From assembly GCF_050633425.1 (NCBI RefSeq), contig NZ_JBOEGM010000021.1, positions 1-64,000 of the forward strand: DNA of 64,000 nt, read 5' to 3'. Under the pieces are notes generated by a model. It was not told where the DNA came from. It saw nothing but the letters and a program-made list of their open reading frames with translations, and made no database searches. Positions 9,395-18,697 of the stretch are shown piece after piece; position 1 is the first letter of the stretch, and each line of letters starts with the position of its first letter. Both the position numbers and the translations under genes were made by a program. This stretch comes from Pelagimonas sp050633425. GTDB taxonomy: Bacteria; Pseudomonadota; Alphaproteobacteria; Rhodobacterales; Rhodobacteraceae.

Positions 9395-10812
9395 GCTTTG
9401 GTCCTCCCAAGATTCAGCATTTCTTCTAGTTTCGAGCTGTTCAACGCATCGTGCTGTGACAGCCACCTGATATCGGTGAATTCGTCCAGGGCTGCAGTTC
9501 CTCCAAACCGGCCATAGCCACTGGATTTCATCCCACCGAATGGCATCGTTGGATCGTCAAAAATCGTCGGGCCGTTGATTTGGCATATGCCCGTTTCGAT
9601 ACGGTTGGCGATGGCATGACACCGGTCGATGTCGCCACCAAACACCGCCGACGCAAGGCCAAATTCCGTGTCGTTGGCCACCGAAATCGCGTCTTCTTCG
9701 TTCCGTACGCGGATAATCGACGCGACTGGGCCAAAGCTTTCTTCACTGTAAATGCGCATATTTGGTGTGACGTTGTCCAAAATCACCGGCTGCATGACCT
9801 CGCCCGATGTCTCACTCCCCAAGCGCAGCAATGCGCCTTTGGAAACAGCGTCACTGATAAGACCGGAAATCCGTGTGGCGGCATCAGCATTTATCAGCCG
9901 TCCCAAATCCGCGGATTTCACTTTGGGATCCGCCGCAACCAGCGACTTGGATTTACTCACCAAAGCGGCAACGAACGCATCGGCAATATCATTCAGAACA
10001 ATGATCCGCTCTGTGGAAATGCAAACCTGCCCCTGGTTAAAAAAGGCCCCGGTCATGGCCGCAGCTGCTGCGGCGTCTATATCTGCATCGTCTAAAACAA
10101 TGAGAGGTGCCTTGCCGCTCAACTCCAACAGGCTCCGCTTCATCACCTGCGCGGCCTCGACGGCAACGATCTGCCCAACTCGGGTCGAGCCGGTAAAGTT
10201 TATTCGGCGCACCGCCGGGTGACGGATCAGTGATCTGGCAACATCTATGCTATCTTTGGTTTCATTGGTCACCACCGAGACAACGTTTTGCGGAAGGCCC
10301 GCAGCTGCAAAAAACGAAACCACTTTTTCATGTGTTTTGGGGCAATGCTCTGACGCCTTTAAGACGACAGTATTGCCACATGCAATCGGGGCCGCCATAG
10401 CGCGGACTGCCAATGCAACAGGCGCGTTCCAAGGAACAAAGCCAAGAACAACGCCAACCGCCTGACGTCGGACAATGGATGTGCGCCCATCCTCATGATT
10501 GACGGTTTGATCCCCCATCAGCGGGACAAGATCACAGGCTTGATGCAGGATGTTCTTGGCAATCTCGATATTGAAATCAATCCATTGTGGCGAGGCGCCA
10601 ACCTCCTCGGTCGCCAATGCCACCAATTCATCGCGGCCTTGGTCCAACATCTGGGCCACAGAATGCAACAAATCCACCCGGTCCTTGGGTGTCGTTCGCG
10701 ACCACTCTCCAAACGCACGCGCCGCACGGTTGGCGGCATCATCCGCTTTCCGCGTGGCAGGCGTTGCGACGTGTTCCGCATCGCCCGCGACGGTGACTAG
10801 GCGCCGTGTCAT
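9391..10812 (-). CDS. Aldehyde dehydrogenase (second of operon)
   Basis: Aldehyde dehydrogenase of about 473 residues from the ATG at 10812, which follows a G-rich ribosome site. The frame stays open to 10950, but that would collide with the divergent AraC gene. Catalytic Cys264 in QGQVC, Glu230 in ELSGK and Asn in VPWNAP are present, as is the late PFGG motif. First gene of the minus-strand operon, overlapping the binding-protein gene by ATGA. Together with the second aldehyde dehydrogenase further down, it suggests that the imported compound gives rise to two aldehydes, or that the pair act on different side chains. Substrate not determinable. Confidence 0.88.
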   Translation of the reverse strand: MTRRLVTVAGDAEHVATPATRKADDAANRAARAFGEWSRTTPKDRVDLLHSVAQMLDQGRDELVALATEEVGASPQWIDFNIEIAKNILHQACDLVPLMGDQTVNHEDGRTSIVRRQAVGVVLGFVPWNAPVALAVRAMAAPIACGNTVVLKASEHCPKTHEKVVSFFAAAGLPQNVVSVVTNETKDSIDVARSLIRHPAVRRINFTGSTRVGQIVAVEAAQVMKRSLLELSGKAPLIVLDDADIDAAAAAAMTGAFFNQGQVCISTERIIVLNDIADAFVAALVSKSKSLVAADPKVKSADLGRLINADAATRISGLISDAVSKGALLRLGSETSGEVMQPVILDNVTPNMRIYSEESFGPVASIIRVRNEEDAISVANDTEFGLASAVFGGDIDRCHAIANRIETGICQINGPTIFDDPTMPFGGMKSSGYGRFGGTAALDEFTDIRWLSQHDALNSSKLEEMLNLGRTKA

Positions 10813-10975
10813 CAGTGTCCCCCCCGGACGTTCCCCCCAGACGCGCATTGCTCTTTGTTGCAATCCCTCCGACGTCTCTGAGCGAGTGTGTGGGTAATTT
10901 TGCGTTTGTGAAATGTGAAAATATGGGTGATATTTGTCAAATTCTGGCACGAGCAGCGGGAAAAGGGCCGTTTCG

Positions 10976-11881
10976 ATGAGCCTAGACCAAGGTTTGATCT
11001 TTATTGCTGATCTGCAAAGCGGCCTTCAGGACAGGATGGTTGTCTCTCCTTATCAGGACAACACACGCGCCTGGCAGGTGGTTTTTCTCCACTCCGGGAT
11101 GCTTGAACTCACCGGCAGAGATGAGGATGAAAAAGACGTCACGCAACAGCTTTCGGGCCCCGGCCTGTTGTGCCACCCCGTCGCACATAACAGGTCAGTC
11201 AAGCTGATTGCGGGCTCGGTTGGCGTTCATCTCGCCCTTGATGAACAGGATATGTTTACGGTGCTGGGAAGCAGGCCCGAGGCCATCGAATTACGCATCA
11301 TGGTGCGTGGCACGGTTCTTATGCCGCTGGCTGAGCTTCCCAATGAAGAGGTCCTGGTCCGAAAATCCATCGATGCCATCGCCTTTGAATCTGACAACGA
11401 CCAACCGGGTCAGCAAACGATTATTGAAGCCGAGTTGCGCTGTTTGTTGGTGCGCCTTTGGCGCCATTGCTACCATGCAAAGGACACTGTTTCATCCGAT
11501 GGTCCTCAGACCATTTTGCTTCGACGATTTCGCCAGTTGGTTGAGGCCCACTTTCGCGATCGCTGGCGTATTTCTGATTACGCAAATGCCTTGGGCACCA
11601 CGGCCGACCGGCTGCACAACCTTGCGACCAAGTCCTTGGGGCGGACACCTCTTGCCTTGGTACATGAGCGTTCCCTGCGCGAGGCAAAGGCGCTTTTGAC
11701 CCGATCCAACATGAGTGTCGAACAAGTCGCGGCCTATCTCGGCTTCGGAACATCCGCGCAGTTTAGCGCTTTCTTTCGCAAGCACGAAAGCGTTCCGCCC
11801 AGCCAGTTTCGACTTGAGGCGGCGGCGTCCAAAGCTCATCAAAGCAAGGTCATCGAAACAAGCCTCATGGATTGGCCCTGA
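10976..11881 (+). CDS. AraC-family transcriptional regulator
   Basis: Regulator of about 301 residues from the ATG at 10976 (MSLDQGL); the frame also has an upstream TTG at 10934, less likely because it has no ribosome site. The N-terminal half is an AraC-type ligand-binding domain; the C-terminal 100 residues hold two helix-turn-helix units (around ISDYANALGTTADRLHNL and VEQVAAYLGFGTSAQFSAFF). Divergent from the aldehyde dehydrogenase/liv operon with about 160 bases between starts, so it most likely activates that operon in response to its substrate. The architecture recalls regulators of aromatic amine and alcohol catabolism, but this is family-level inference. Confidence 0.9.
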   Translation: MSLDQGLIFIADLQSGLQDRMVVSPYQDNTRAWQVVFLHSGMLELTGRDEDEKDVTQQLSGPGLLCHPVAHNRSVKLIAGSVGVHLALDEQDMFTVLGSRPEAIELRIMVRGTVLMPLAELPNEEVLVRKSIDAIAFESDNDQPGQQTIIEAELRCLLVRLWRHCYHAKDTVSSDGPQTILLRRFRQLVEAHFRDRWRISDYANALGTTADRLHNLATKSLGRTPLALVHERSLREAKALLTRSNMSVEQVAAYLGFGTSAQFSAFFRKHESVPPSQFRLEAAASKAHQSKVIETSLMDWP

Positions 11882-12118
11882 GCCCTCAGACCAATGTTAC
11901 GCATTCGACGTTTTGCAATAGGCTGCCCGCAACACCGCCAAATGATCTCTGCTCGTTGCATATGCGCCCCATGGCGCGGCAGTGAAGCGGCGCTCAGTGC
12001 CACCAACACCCCTATTCTTGCTAGAAATGTCCCTTCCTGACCGGATTGTGGTTGAAGCTCCCACCGATTTGGCGGTTTTATTGTCGGGCAATGGTCCGAC
12101 ACGTTCGAAAGGTTTCCT

Positions 12119-12763
12119 ATGTTTACCAGACGCCACATGATTGCATCTTTGGCCGCGTTGGCCACTCCCGGACTTATCAGCCCGGCCTTGGCAGCCCCAA
12201 GCGACTGGGATGCATGGGATGCACAGGTCACGCCACAAGGGTTTGAGCTTGAGACCAGCAACCCCTGGGGCCTGCATCCGAGATTTCTTCCGCGTCGTGT
12301 CAAAGCCAATCCGGGGCTAAAACCGGGTGACATTCATGTCGATGCAGTTGCCCGCTATTTGTACCACATTCAAGATGACGGAACAGCGATGCGTTATGGC
12401 GCAGCGATTGGGCGTGACGGATTATATGAGCCGGGCGTCTACACGATCAAACGCAAGTCTAAATGGCCACGCTGGACTCCAACCAGTGCCATGATCAAAC
12501 GCGAGCCGGAAAAATACGCGCATTGGACCGATGGCATGGACCCAGGCCCAGCCAATGCGCTGGGATCACGGGCGCTCTATCTTTACGTCGGGAATCGCGA
12601 CAGCTACCTGCGGGTCCATGGCACCCCTGCCCCACGGTCCATCGGAACGCGGGCCAGTTCGGGCTGTGTGCGCATGGTGATGCCGCATATCAACGCGCTG
12701 TATGATCAGGTGGATACCGGCGTCACCGCCTATCTCTATCCCACAGACGGAAGCCGCCTATAA
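12119..12763 (+). CDS. L,D-transpeptidase (YkuD domain), exported
   Basis: A 214-residue cell-wall enzyme that makes or exchanges peptidoglycan cross-links or attaches proteins to it. A Tat/Sec-like signal (MFTRRHMIASLAAL ... ALA) is followed by a YkuD domain with the catalytic HGT and SSGCVRM motifs (His and Cys nucleophile). GAAAGG lies seven bases before the ATG. The 237 bases between the AraC gene and this one (11882-12118) hold no convincing gene; their minus-strand frame (11839-12333) only shadows this CDS. Probably monocistronic, with a convergent lipoprotein gene 3 bases downstream. Confidence 0.93.
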   Translation: MFTRRHMIASLAALATPGLISPALAAPSDWDAWDAQVTPQGFELETSNPWGLHPRFLPRRVKANPGLKPGDIHVDAVARYLYHIQDDGTAMRYGAAIGRDGLYEPGVYTIKRKSKWPRWTPTSAMIKREPEKYAHWTDGMDPGPANALGSRALYLYVGNRDSYLRVHGTPAPRSIGTRASSGCVRMVMPHINALYDQVDTGVTAYLYPTDGSRL

Positions 12764-12766
12764 CAC

Positions 12767-13042
12767 TCAGCTGGCCGGTCTGGTGCAAATCGGGTTGCCT
12801 TGCGCGGTGCGCAACGGCAGCTCGGTGGTTTCGACTGGCCCGCGATGCGTGTACCAAAAACAACCGTCCTTGGGATCAATGCGGGCCGTGCTAAGATCCT
12901 GATGTGATGCCGCGATCGAGGACACGGACTCAGGCACAGTGACACGCCCATTCGAAGCCCCCTCGGTCCCCGCGACGGGCTCACAGGCGGCAAGGCCCAG
13001 ACAAAACAACGGGCTGGTAAGGAGTGCTATTGGTCGGATCAT
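12767..13042 (-). CDS. Small putative lipoprotein
   Basis: A 91-residue protein with a lipobox: a hydrophobic N-terminus ending LGLAAC, so Cys20 would be lipidated after signal peptidase II cleavage. The mature part is short, with three further Cys and the segment DPKDGCFWYTHRGPVETT. No domain is recognised. Convergent with the L,D-transpeptidase gene. The 228 bases upstream (13043-13270) show nothing recognisable. Confidence 0.7.
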   Translation of the reverse strand: MIRPIALLTSPLFCLGLAACEPVAGTEGASNGRVTVPESVSSIAASHQDLSTARIDPKDGCFWYTHRGPVETTELPLRTAQGNPICTRPAS

Positions 13043-13270
13043 TGGGGGCTCACAAATATACGGTGGTCATTGGTGCCACGGTCGCACCCCACCGAAAAAA
13101 TCGCAAGCAGATCAGGGCCACATGGCCATAGTGAAACCCTAAAACACTGCCTTAGCCGTTGGCACGCGGGGCAAGACGGCGGGCACTCTAGCTCAGAGAC
13201 CTTAAAACGAGGGCAGCAAATGGCGGGCGGTTTGCCTTCATTTCCATTCCGCGTCCTTGGCCCTAGCCTC

Positions 13271-13963
13271 TCAAGAGGCGAAATAGTCGGGAAAATCTGA
13301 CCGAATCCGGGTCAAATCCCGTCTGACTGTCGATAGATGCTCTCGCAAACTCTGTTGTGCCAGTTCTGCGTCGCGCGACACAATCGCATCAACCACCTTA
13401 TGGTGCTCCTGCAAAACGCTCTTTCGACGTTCATGTGTCAGGGTGAGGAAACGAATCCGATCTACATGCGCCTTTTGTTCTTGGATCAAAGTCCATGCAT
13501 GCGGATGCCCGGCAATTTCACAGATTTTTTCATGCAAAGCCTCGTCCAACTTGTGAAAAAGCGCTGGATCCGGGTCTTCCAGAGCTGTTTCTTGCTGGGC
13601 CAAATTGGCCCGCAACATCATTGTATCGTGATCGGTTAAATTCGACATGGCCGCTCGGAGACACTCCACTTCGATTGCGATTCTCAAAAAGACCGCATCC
13701 AAAACGCCCTGTTCCGAAATTTTTGTAATTTGGGCAGCACGTTGGGGCCTGACCCATAGGAATCCCAGCTTGGACAACCTATAAAACGCATCGCGCACCG
13801 GTTGTCTCGATACACCCATCTGCTTGGCAATTTCCGTCTCAGAAATCTTAAGGCCAGGCGGTAATTCCAATGAAATTACAGCGGCATAGAGAACCTGAAA
13901 GATCTGGTCCGAAGCCGTTTGGGGAGCCGGAGCCTTGAGGTGAGATATGACTGAATGAACCAT
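13271..13963 (-). CDS. GntR-family (FCD) transcriptional regulator
   Basis: Regulator of about 230 residues from the ATG at 13963; a TTG further up (14023) has no ribosome site. An N-terminal winged helix-turn-helix (KISETEIAKQMGVSRQPVRD) precedes an FCD ligand domain with the metal-binding His residues. FCD GntR proteins typically repress sugar-acid genes and are released by the intermediate. Divergent from uxaC, so the natural targets are the uronate/TRAP operon and itself. Confidence 0.9.
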   Translation of the reverse strand: MVHSVISHLKAPAPQTASDQIFQVLYAAVISLELPPGLKISETEIAKQMGVSRQPVRDAFYRLSKLGFLWVRPQRAAQITKISEQGVLDAVFLRIAIEVECLRAAMSNLTDHDTMMLRANLAQQETALEDPDPALFHKLDEALHEKICEIAGHPHAWTLIQEQKAHVDRIRFLTLTHERRKSVLQEHHKVVDAIVSRDAELAQQSLREHLSTVRRDLTRIRSDFPDYFAS

Positions 13964-14014
13964 CGCATTTCCGGTCGTCAAAATTTGTTTCCTAGAGGTA
14001 TCGCAGTTTAGCTT

Positions 14015-14043
14015 TTGACACAAACATCAAACTTGCATACTAG
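14015..14043 (+). promoter_or_regulatory. Candidate promoter for uxaC operon
   Basis: A perfect -35 TTGACA at 14015-14020, followed at near-standard spacing by CATACT/TACTAG around 14036-14043 as a poor -10. It lies between the GntR gene and uxaC, 45-70 bases before the uxaC ATG. Overlap by the GntR repressor would be expected, but I cannot see a clear palindromic operator. Confidence 0.35.
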
Positions 14044-14086
14044 TCTTGTTAACATCTAGATGGATTCGTAGCTACTGGGAATTTTT

Positions 14087-15493
14087 ATGCTTCTGACTGC
14101 CCCTGATCGCCTCTTGTTTAGTGACCCAAACCAGCATGGATTGGCGCGCGATTTGTATGACAGCGTTAAATCTCTCCCCATCATCAGCCCGCATGGTCAT
14201 TGCGACCCCAAATGGTTTGCTGAAAACAAAAGATTTCCGAACCCGGCCGAGCTCTTTGTGACCCCCGACCACTATGTGTTTCGGATGCTGGTCAGCTGCG
14301 GTGTTTCAATGGCAGATTTGGGCGTTCCAAGCATTGATGGAAGCGCTATCGAGACTGATCCACGCAAAATCTGGCGTCTGTTTGCCAAGCATTTTCATCT
14401 CTTTCGTGGCACGCCCTCATCTTTGTGGCTCAACCACTCCTTTGAGCATGTATTTGATCTGGACATTCCGCTTAACGCCGAAACCGCAGACGTTTATTAC
14501 GACCGCATAGAAGCCAAATTATCCGAGGCGGAGTTTCTCCCCCGCGCCCTGTTTGATCGTTTCAACATTGAAACTCTGGCCACAACCGAAGGCGCGCTGG
14601 ATGACTTGGCTTGGCATCAACAAATTCGCGACAGTTCTTGGGCCGGAAATGTAATCACCACATATCGCCCCGACGCTGTTGTTGATCCAGAATACGAAGG
14701 CTTTGCGCAAAACCTACGTGAGCTTGGCCAAATAACCGGCGAAGACACCCATACTTGGAGCGGGTACCTCAAGGCCCACCGCGCCCGCCGTCAGTACTTC
14801 AAATCCTTCGGTGCAACGGCAAGCGACCATGGGCATCCCACAGCCCGCACCGAAAACCTGTCGCAACAGGACGCGGAAAAGCTGTTCCAAAAAGTTCTCA
14901 CGTCGGAATGCACAGCCGAGGAGGCCGATGCCTTCCGCGGGCAAATGCTCACCGAAATGGCGCGGATGAGCCAAGATGACGGGCTGGTTTTGCAAATCCA
15001 CCCCGGCTCACGCCGCAATCACAACGCCACCGTTTTCGAAACATTCGGACGGGACAAGGGCTTTGATATTCCTGGACGGACGGATTACGTCGCCGCGCTA
15101 AAACCCATGCTGGATGCGGTTGGAATGGATCCGACCGTGACGATCATCTTGTTTACTTTGGACGAAACCAGCTACAGCCGGGAACTCGCCCCGTTGGCTG
15201 GTGCCTATCCTGCGCTGAAACTTGGTCCACCATGGTGGTTCTTTGACAGCTATGAAGGCATCAAGCGGTTCCGTGAAGCCACCACCGAAACCTGCGGATT
15301 CTATAACACCGCCGGCTTTAACGATGACACTCGAGCTTTTTGTTCGATCCCCGCGCGCCATGACGTCGCCCGGCGGTCGGACTGTGCCTATCTCGCGTCG
15401 CTGGTCAGCACTGGCCGTCTACGCGAGGCAGAAGCGTATGAGGTCGCACATGACCTTACATACCGACTGGCAAAACAAGCCTATCGGCTTTGA
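14087..15493 (+). CDS. uxaC: Uronate isomerase
   Basis: Uronate isomerase of 468 residues, the usual length. It interconverts D-glucuronate with D-fructuronate and D-galacturonate with D-tagaturonate, the first intracellular step after uptake of monomeric uronates. The metal-binding SPHGHCDPKWF motif lies near the N-terminus, and the C-terminal region has the family's RRSDCAYLASLV block. First gene of a plus-strand operon with a TRAP transporter, kdgF, kduI and a fructuronate-reductase-type dehydrogenase, so the island handles both saturated and unsaturated uronates. Confidence 0.95.
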   Translation: MLLTAPDRLLFSDPNQHGLARDLYDSVKSLPIISPHGHCDPKWFAENKRFPNPAELFVTPDHYVFRMLVSCGVSMADLGVPSIDGSAIETDPRKIWRLFAKHFHLFRGTPSSLWLNHSFEHVFDLDIPLNAETADVYYDRIEAKLSEAEFLPRALFDRFNIETLATTEGALDDLAWHQQIRDSSWAGNVITTYRPDAVVDPEYEGFAQNLRELGQITGEDTHTWSGYLKAHRARRQYFKSFGATASDHGHPTARTENLSQQDAEKLFQKVLTSECTAEEADAFRGQMLTEMARMSQDDGLVLQIHPGSRRNHNATVFETFGRDKGFDIPGRTDYVAALKPMLDAVGMDPTVTIILFTLDETSYSRELAPLAGAYPALKLGPPWWFFDSYEGIKRFREATTETCGFYNTAGFNDDTRAFCSIPARHDVARRSDCAYLASLVSTGRLREAEAYEVAHDLTYRLAKQAYRL

Positions 15494-15520
15494 TTGCCAA
15501 CACTTTTTGGGAGGAAGACC

Positions 15521-16501
15521 ATGAACATCATTAAAACAACCACAGCAGCATTGCTTGCCAGCGTCGCTCTGACGTCGACAGGATATGCCTGCGAAATCAC
15601 GCTGCGTTCGTCCGATACGCACCCTGATGGCTATCCGACTGTTGCAGCTGTCCAGCATATGGGATCGTTGCTGGAAGAACGTTCGGGCGGCCGTCTCTGC
15701 GTTGAGGTATTTCACTCGGCACAGCTTGGTGAAGAGAAAGACACAATCGAGCAAACACAGCTTGGTGTGATTGACCTTAACCGCGTTTCGCTTGGCCCGT
15801 TCAACAACATCATCGAAGAGACCAAAGTATTCTCGCTGCCCTATATCTTCCGCGGCACCGATCACATGCACAACGTTGTTGACGGGGCCGTTGGCGATCA
15901 AATCCTGTCGGAATTTGAAAACCACAACCTCGTTGGGCTTGCCTATTTCGATGGCGGATCGCGCAGCTTTTACAACAGCCAAAAACCAATCACGTCGATT
16001 GATGACATCAAGGGGCTGAAGTTCCGCGTGATGCAATCTGACGTCTTTGTCGACATGGTTGACGCTTTGGGCGGCAACGCAACTCCACTGCCCTACGGCG
16101 AAGTATACTCATCCATCCAAACCGGTGTTATTGACGGCGCGGAAAACAACTGGCCCTCTTTTGAAAGCTCAGGCCATTTCGAAGTTGCCGGGCACTACAC
16201 GCTTGATCAACACCTTATCGTACCAGAAATTCTGGTTATGAGTAAGGCCTCTTGGGGCAAACTGTCAGCGGATGATCAGGCACTGGTTCGCCAGGCTGCC
16301 AAGGATTCTGTCCCTGTCATGCGCGACTTGTGGGCTGCTCGCGAAGCGGCGTCTGAAGAAAAAGTGCGCGCCGCTGGTGTTGAAATCATCGACGACATCG
16401 ACAAGCAGCCTTTCATGGATGCCATGGTGCCAGTCTATGAAAAGCACGTGACCTCTGAGAAACTCAAGTCGTTGGTCGAAGCCATTCGCGCAGTCGAGTA
16501 A
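15521..16501 (+). CDS. TRAP transporter periplasmic binding protein (DctP)
   Basis: A 326-residue DctP-family binding protein. The ATG at 15521 follows GGGAGGA; the frame's earlier TTG is not needed. A signal peptide (MNIIKTTTAALLASVALTS...) ends near YAC. The conserved Arg region KGLKFRVMQSDVFVDM contacts the ligand's carboxylate in this family. Context indicates a uronate such as galacturonate or glucuronate. Followed by a strong hairpin before the membrane subunits. Confidence 0.93.
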   Translation: MNIIKTTTAALLASVALTSTGYACEITLRSSDTHPDGYPTVAAVQHMGSLLEERSGGRLCVEVFHSAQLGEEKDTIEQTQLGVIDLNRVSLGPFNNIIEETKVFSLPYIFRGTDHMHNVVDGAVGDQILSEFENHNLVGLAYFDGGSRSFYNSQKPITSIDDIKGLKFRVMQSDVFVDMVDALGGNATPLPYGEVYSSIQTGVIDGAENNWPSFESSGHFEVAGHYTLDQHLIVPEILVMSKASWGKLSADDQALVRQAAKDSVPVMRDLWAAREAASEEKVRAAGVEIIDDIDKQPFMDAMVPVYEKHVTSEKLKSLVEAIRAVE

Positions 16502-16513
16502 TCTTAATCCCTT

Positions 16514-16542
16514 GGGCAGGATGAACAGGTTTCATCCTGCCC
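16514..16542 (+). promoter_or_regulatory. Hairpin/attenuator between dctP and dctQ
   Basis: A perfect inverted repeat (GGGCAGGATGAA and TTCATCCTGCCC) with a short loop, followed at once by TTATTTTT. This is a good Rho-independent terminator shape inside an operon and should cut transcription of the membrane subunits below that of the binding protein. Confidence 0.75.
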
Positions 16543-16560
16543 TTATTTTTGGGAAAAACT

Positions 16561-17082
16561 ATGCAAGACAAAGTTCTCACACTGTCGCGGTATCTTGCCG
16601 CGATGTCCCGCGTCATCCTATGGATGGCAGCGGCCGGGCTTGTTATGATGACGGCCTTGATCGGATGGCAGGTCTGGGGGCGATTTGTACTTAACGACAC
16701 CCCGACCTGGACAGAAACAACTTCAATCCTGTTAATGGGTTGGTTCATTTTTCTCGGAGCCGCTGTCGGTGTTCGCGAAGGTAACCACCTAAGCTTTGAT
16801 GTATTGCTTTACATCCTGCCAGACCGGGTCGTGACGTTGTTTCATTACCTGTCGGATATTGTCGTAATCGCCTTTGCGACCGGCATGATTTTTTATGGAT
16901 GGCAGCTCGCCTCCAACGCGTGGTCAACGACGATCCCAAATCTGGGTATTACAGGTGCCACAACCTTCTTTTCGCTGATCACTGGTGGGATTCTGATGAC
17001 CCTGCTGTCGGTTGAGCGTCTCTTGCGCCGTTTTGTCGGCCTGCGCACGGCCCGATTTGGCGACGACCCCATCGAGGAATAA
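16561..17082 (+). CDS. TRAP transporter small permease (DctQ)
   Basis: A 173-residue protein with four hydrophobic segments, the small membrane subunit that bridges DctP and DctM. ATG at 16561 right after GGGAAAAACT; the upstream in-frame TTG is less likely. Contains the conserved WTETTSILLMGWFIFLGAA region. Three bases separate it from dctM. Confidence 0.92.
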   Translation: MQDKVLTLSRYLAAMSRVILWMAAAGLVMMTALIGWQVWGRFVLNDTPTWTETTSILLMGWFIFLGAAVGVREGNHLSFDVLLYILPDRVVTLFHYLSDIVVIAFATGMIFYGWQLASNAWSTTIPNLGITGATTFFSLITGGILMTLLSVERLLRRFVGLRTARFGDDPIEE

Positions 17083-17085
17083 ACC

Positions 17086-18366
17086 ATGGAACTTTGGGTT
17101 CTTTTTGGCACGTTTTCCGTGCTTTTGCTGATCGGCACTCCGGTCGCATTTTGTCTTGGGGTTGCCAGCTTTGCCACCATTGCTTACATCGGCTTGCCGC
17201 CGGTGGTGGTGTTTCAACGGCTGAACTCTGGCATTTCTGTCTTTGCCCTTTTGGCGATCCCGTTCTTCATCTTTGCAGGCGAACTTATGGTCCGCGGGGA
17301 TATCGCCCGACGGCTCGTTGCCTTAGCAGGGGCCGCAGTCGGACATATGCGCGGCGGGCTGGGGCAAGTGAACATCACCGCCTCAGTTCTGTTTGGCGGC
17401 ATTTCTGGCTCAGCTGCGGCTGATGCGTCCGCCATTGGCGGTTTGATGATCCCGCAAATGGAAAAGCGCGGCTATGGGCGCGACTATGCGGTCAACGTCA
17501 CCGTGACCTCATCCATTATCGCCCTGATGCTCCCGCCGTCACACAACCTGATCATTTATTCGATCTCGGCTGGCGGCAAAATCTCTATTGCTGACCTGTT
17601 TACCGCCGGGATCATTCCCGGTTTGCTTCTGGCATTTGGCCTGATGGTCGCCGCATGGTGGGTGGCCAAACGACGCGGCTATCCAACAGAGCCCTTCCCC
17701 GGCGCACGCGCTGTTGTGGGCCTTTTGCTCAGTGCGACTCCGGGCCTGATCCTCGTTGCGATTATCTTTGGCGGCGTACGATCTGGTATTTTCACCGCCT
17801 CCGAAAGCTCTTGTATCGCGGTGATTTACGCCATTGTCGTCACCATATTTGTCTATCGGTCCTTGCCATGGGATGAGTTTGTTGCCGCAACCACAGCAGC
17901 GGTGCGCACATCTTCGATGGTATTGCTGGTCATCGGGTCAGCAGCGGCCTTTGGTTGGCTCTTGGCCTATCTCAAAGTGCCAAGCGACCTGGTGCTTTGG
18001 ATGAAAGGGCTCAGCCAAAATCCGATCGTGATCCTGTTGCTGTTGAACGTGATCTTGCTGATGCTTGGCACCTTTATGGATATGTCTCCATTGATCGTGA
18101 TCACAACGCCGATCTTCCTGCCGGTGGCCACGGCCTATGGCATTGACCCTGTCCAATTCGGCATCATTTTGATCCTCAACCTTGGTATTGGGCTTTGCAC
18201 ACCACCGGTTGGCGCGGTGCTGTTTGTTGGTTGCGCGGTCGGCAAGGTCCGCATCTCAGAAGTCATCCGCTCAATCTGGCCGTTTTACATCGCTGCAATC
18301 GCTGTGTTGATGATGGTCACATACATCCCAGCCATTTCGCTCTGGCTTCCCGCTTTGTTTCACTGA
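17086..18366 (+). CDS. TRAP transporter large permease (DctM)
   Basis: A 426-residue large TRAP membrane subunit that catalyses sodium-driven transport. It has about twelve hydrophobic segments, with the family's GGISGSAAADASAIGG and MLPPSHNLIIYS blocks and a C-terminal NLGIGLCTPPVG motif. Normal length. With DctP and DctQ it forms the likely uronate importer of this operon. Confidence 0.95.
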   Translation: MELWVLFGTFSVLLLIGTPVAFCLGVASFATIAYIGLPPVVVFQRLNSGISVFALLAIPFFIFAGELMVRGDIARRLVALAGAAVGHMRGGLGQVNITASVLFGGISGSAAADASAIGGLMIPQMEKRGYGRDYAVNVTVTSSIIALMLPPSHNLIIYSISAGGKISIADLFTAGIIPGLLLAFGLMVAAWWVAKRRGYPTEPFPGARAVVGLLLSATPGLILVAIIFGGVRSGIFTASESSCIAVIYAIVVTIFVYRSLPWDEFVAATTAAVRTSSMVLLVIGSAAAFGWLLAYLKVPSDLVLWMKGLSQNPIVILLLLNVILLMLGTFMDMSPLIVITTPIFLPVATAYGIDPVQFGIILILNLGIGLCTPPVGAVLFVGCAVGKVRISEVIRSIWPFYIAAIAVLMMVTYIPAISLWLPALFH

Positions 18367-18374
18367 GGTCCCTT

Positions 18375-18686
18375 ATGATAAAAACCTATCCCATCGCACA
18401 CCCAGACACTGGAGTGACCCGCCAAGTTTTGTCTCAGGAACCTGAGCTTATGGTCGTGTCCTTCGGCTTTGAGCAAGGCGCACAAGGGGCCTTGCACAGC
18501 CATCCACACATCCAATCGACCTATGTAAAATCGGGTCGGTTCACCTTCACTCTCGAAGACAAAAGCTTTGACGTCGGTCCGGGGGACAGTTTTGTCATTC
18601 CCTCCGGCGCGACACATGGCTGTACCTGCCTCGATGCCGGTGAGTTGATCGACACCTTTACCCCACGCCGCGACGATTTTCTGTGA
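18375..18686 (+). CDS. kdgF: KdgF-like cupin (unsaturated uronate linearisation)
   Basis: A 103-residue single-domain cupin; start taken at 18375, eight bases after dctM. The metal-binding motif HSHPHIQSTYVKSGRF and the second PGDSFVIPSGATHGC are clear. KdgF opens 4,5-unsaturated galacturonate or glucuronate to the linear keto form, the substrate of KduI, which is the next gene. The motif alone would allow other cupin roles; the pairing with kduI, GH28 and GH105 makes KdgF by far the best reading. Confidence 0.85.
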   Translation: MIKTYPIAHPDTGVTRQVLSQEPELMVVSFGFEQGAQGALHSHPHIQSTYVKSGRFTFTLEDKSFDVGPGDSFVIPSGATHGCTCLDAGELIDTFTPRRDDFL

Positions 18687-18697
18687 AAGGCCACCAG

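Noticed and set aside
11839..12333. Minus-strand 164-codon frame over the L,D-transpeptidase start
   Set aside because: Overlaps the signal-peptide region of a well-supported gene on the other strand and has no domain.
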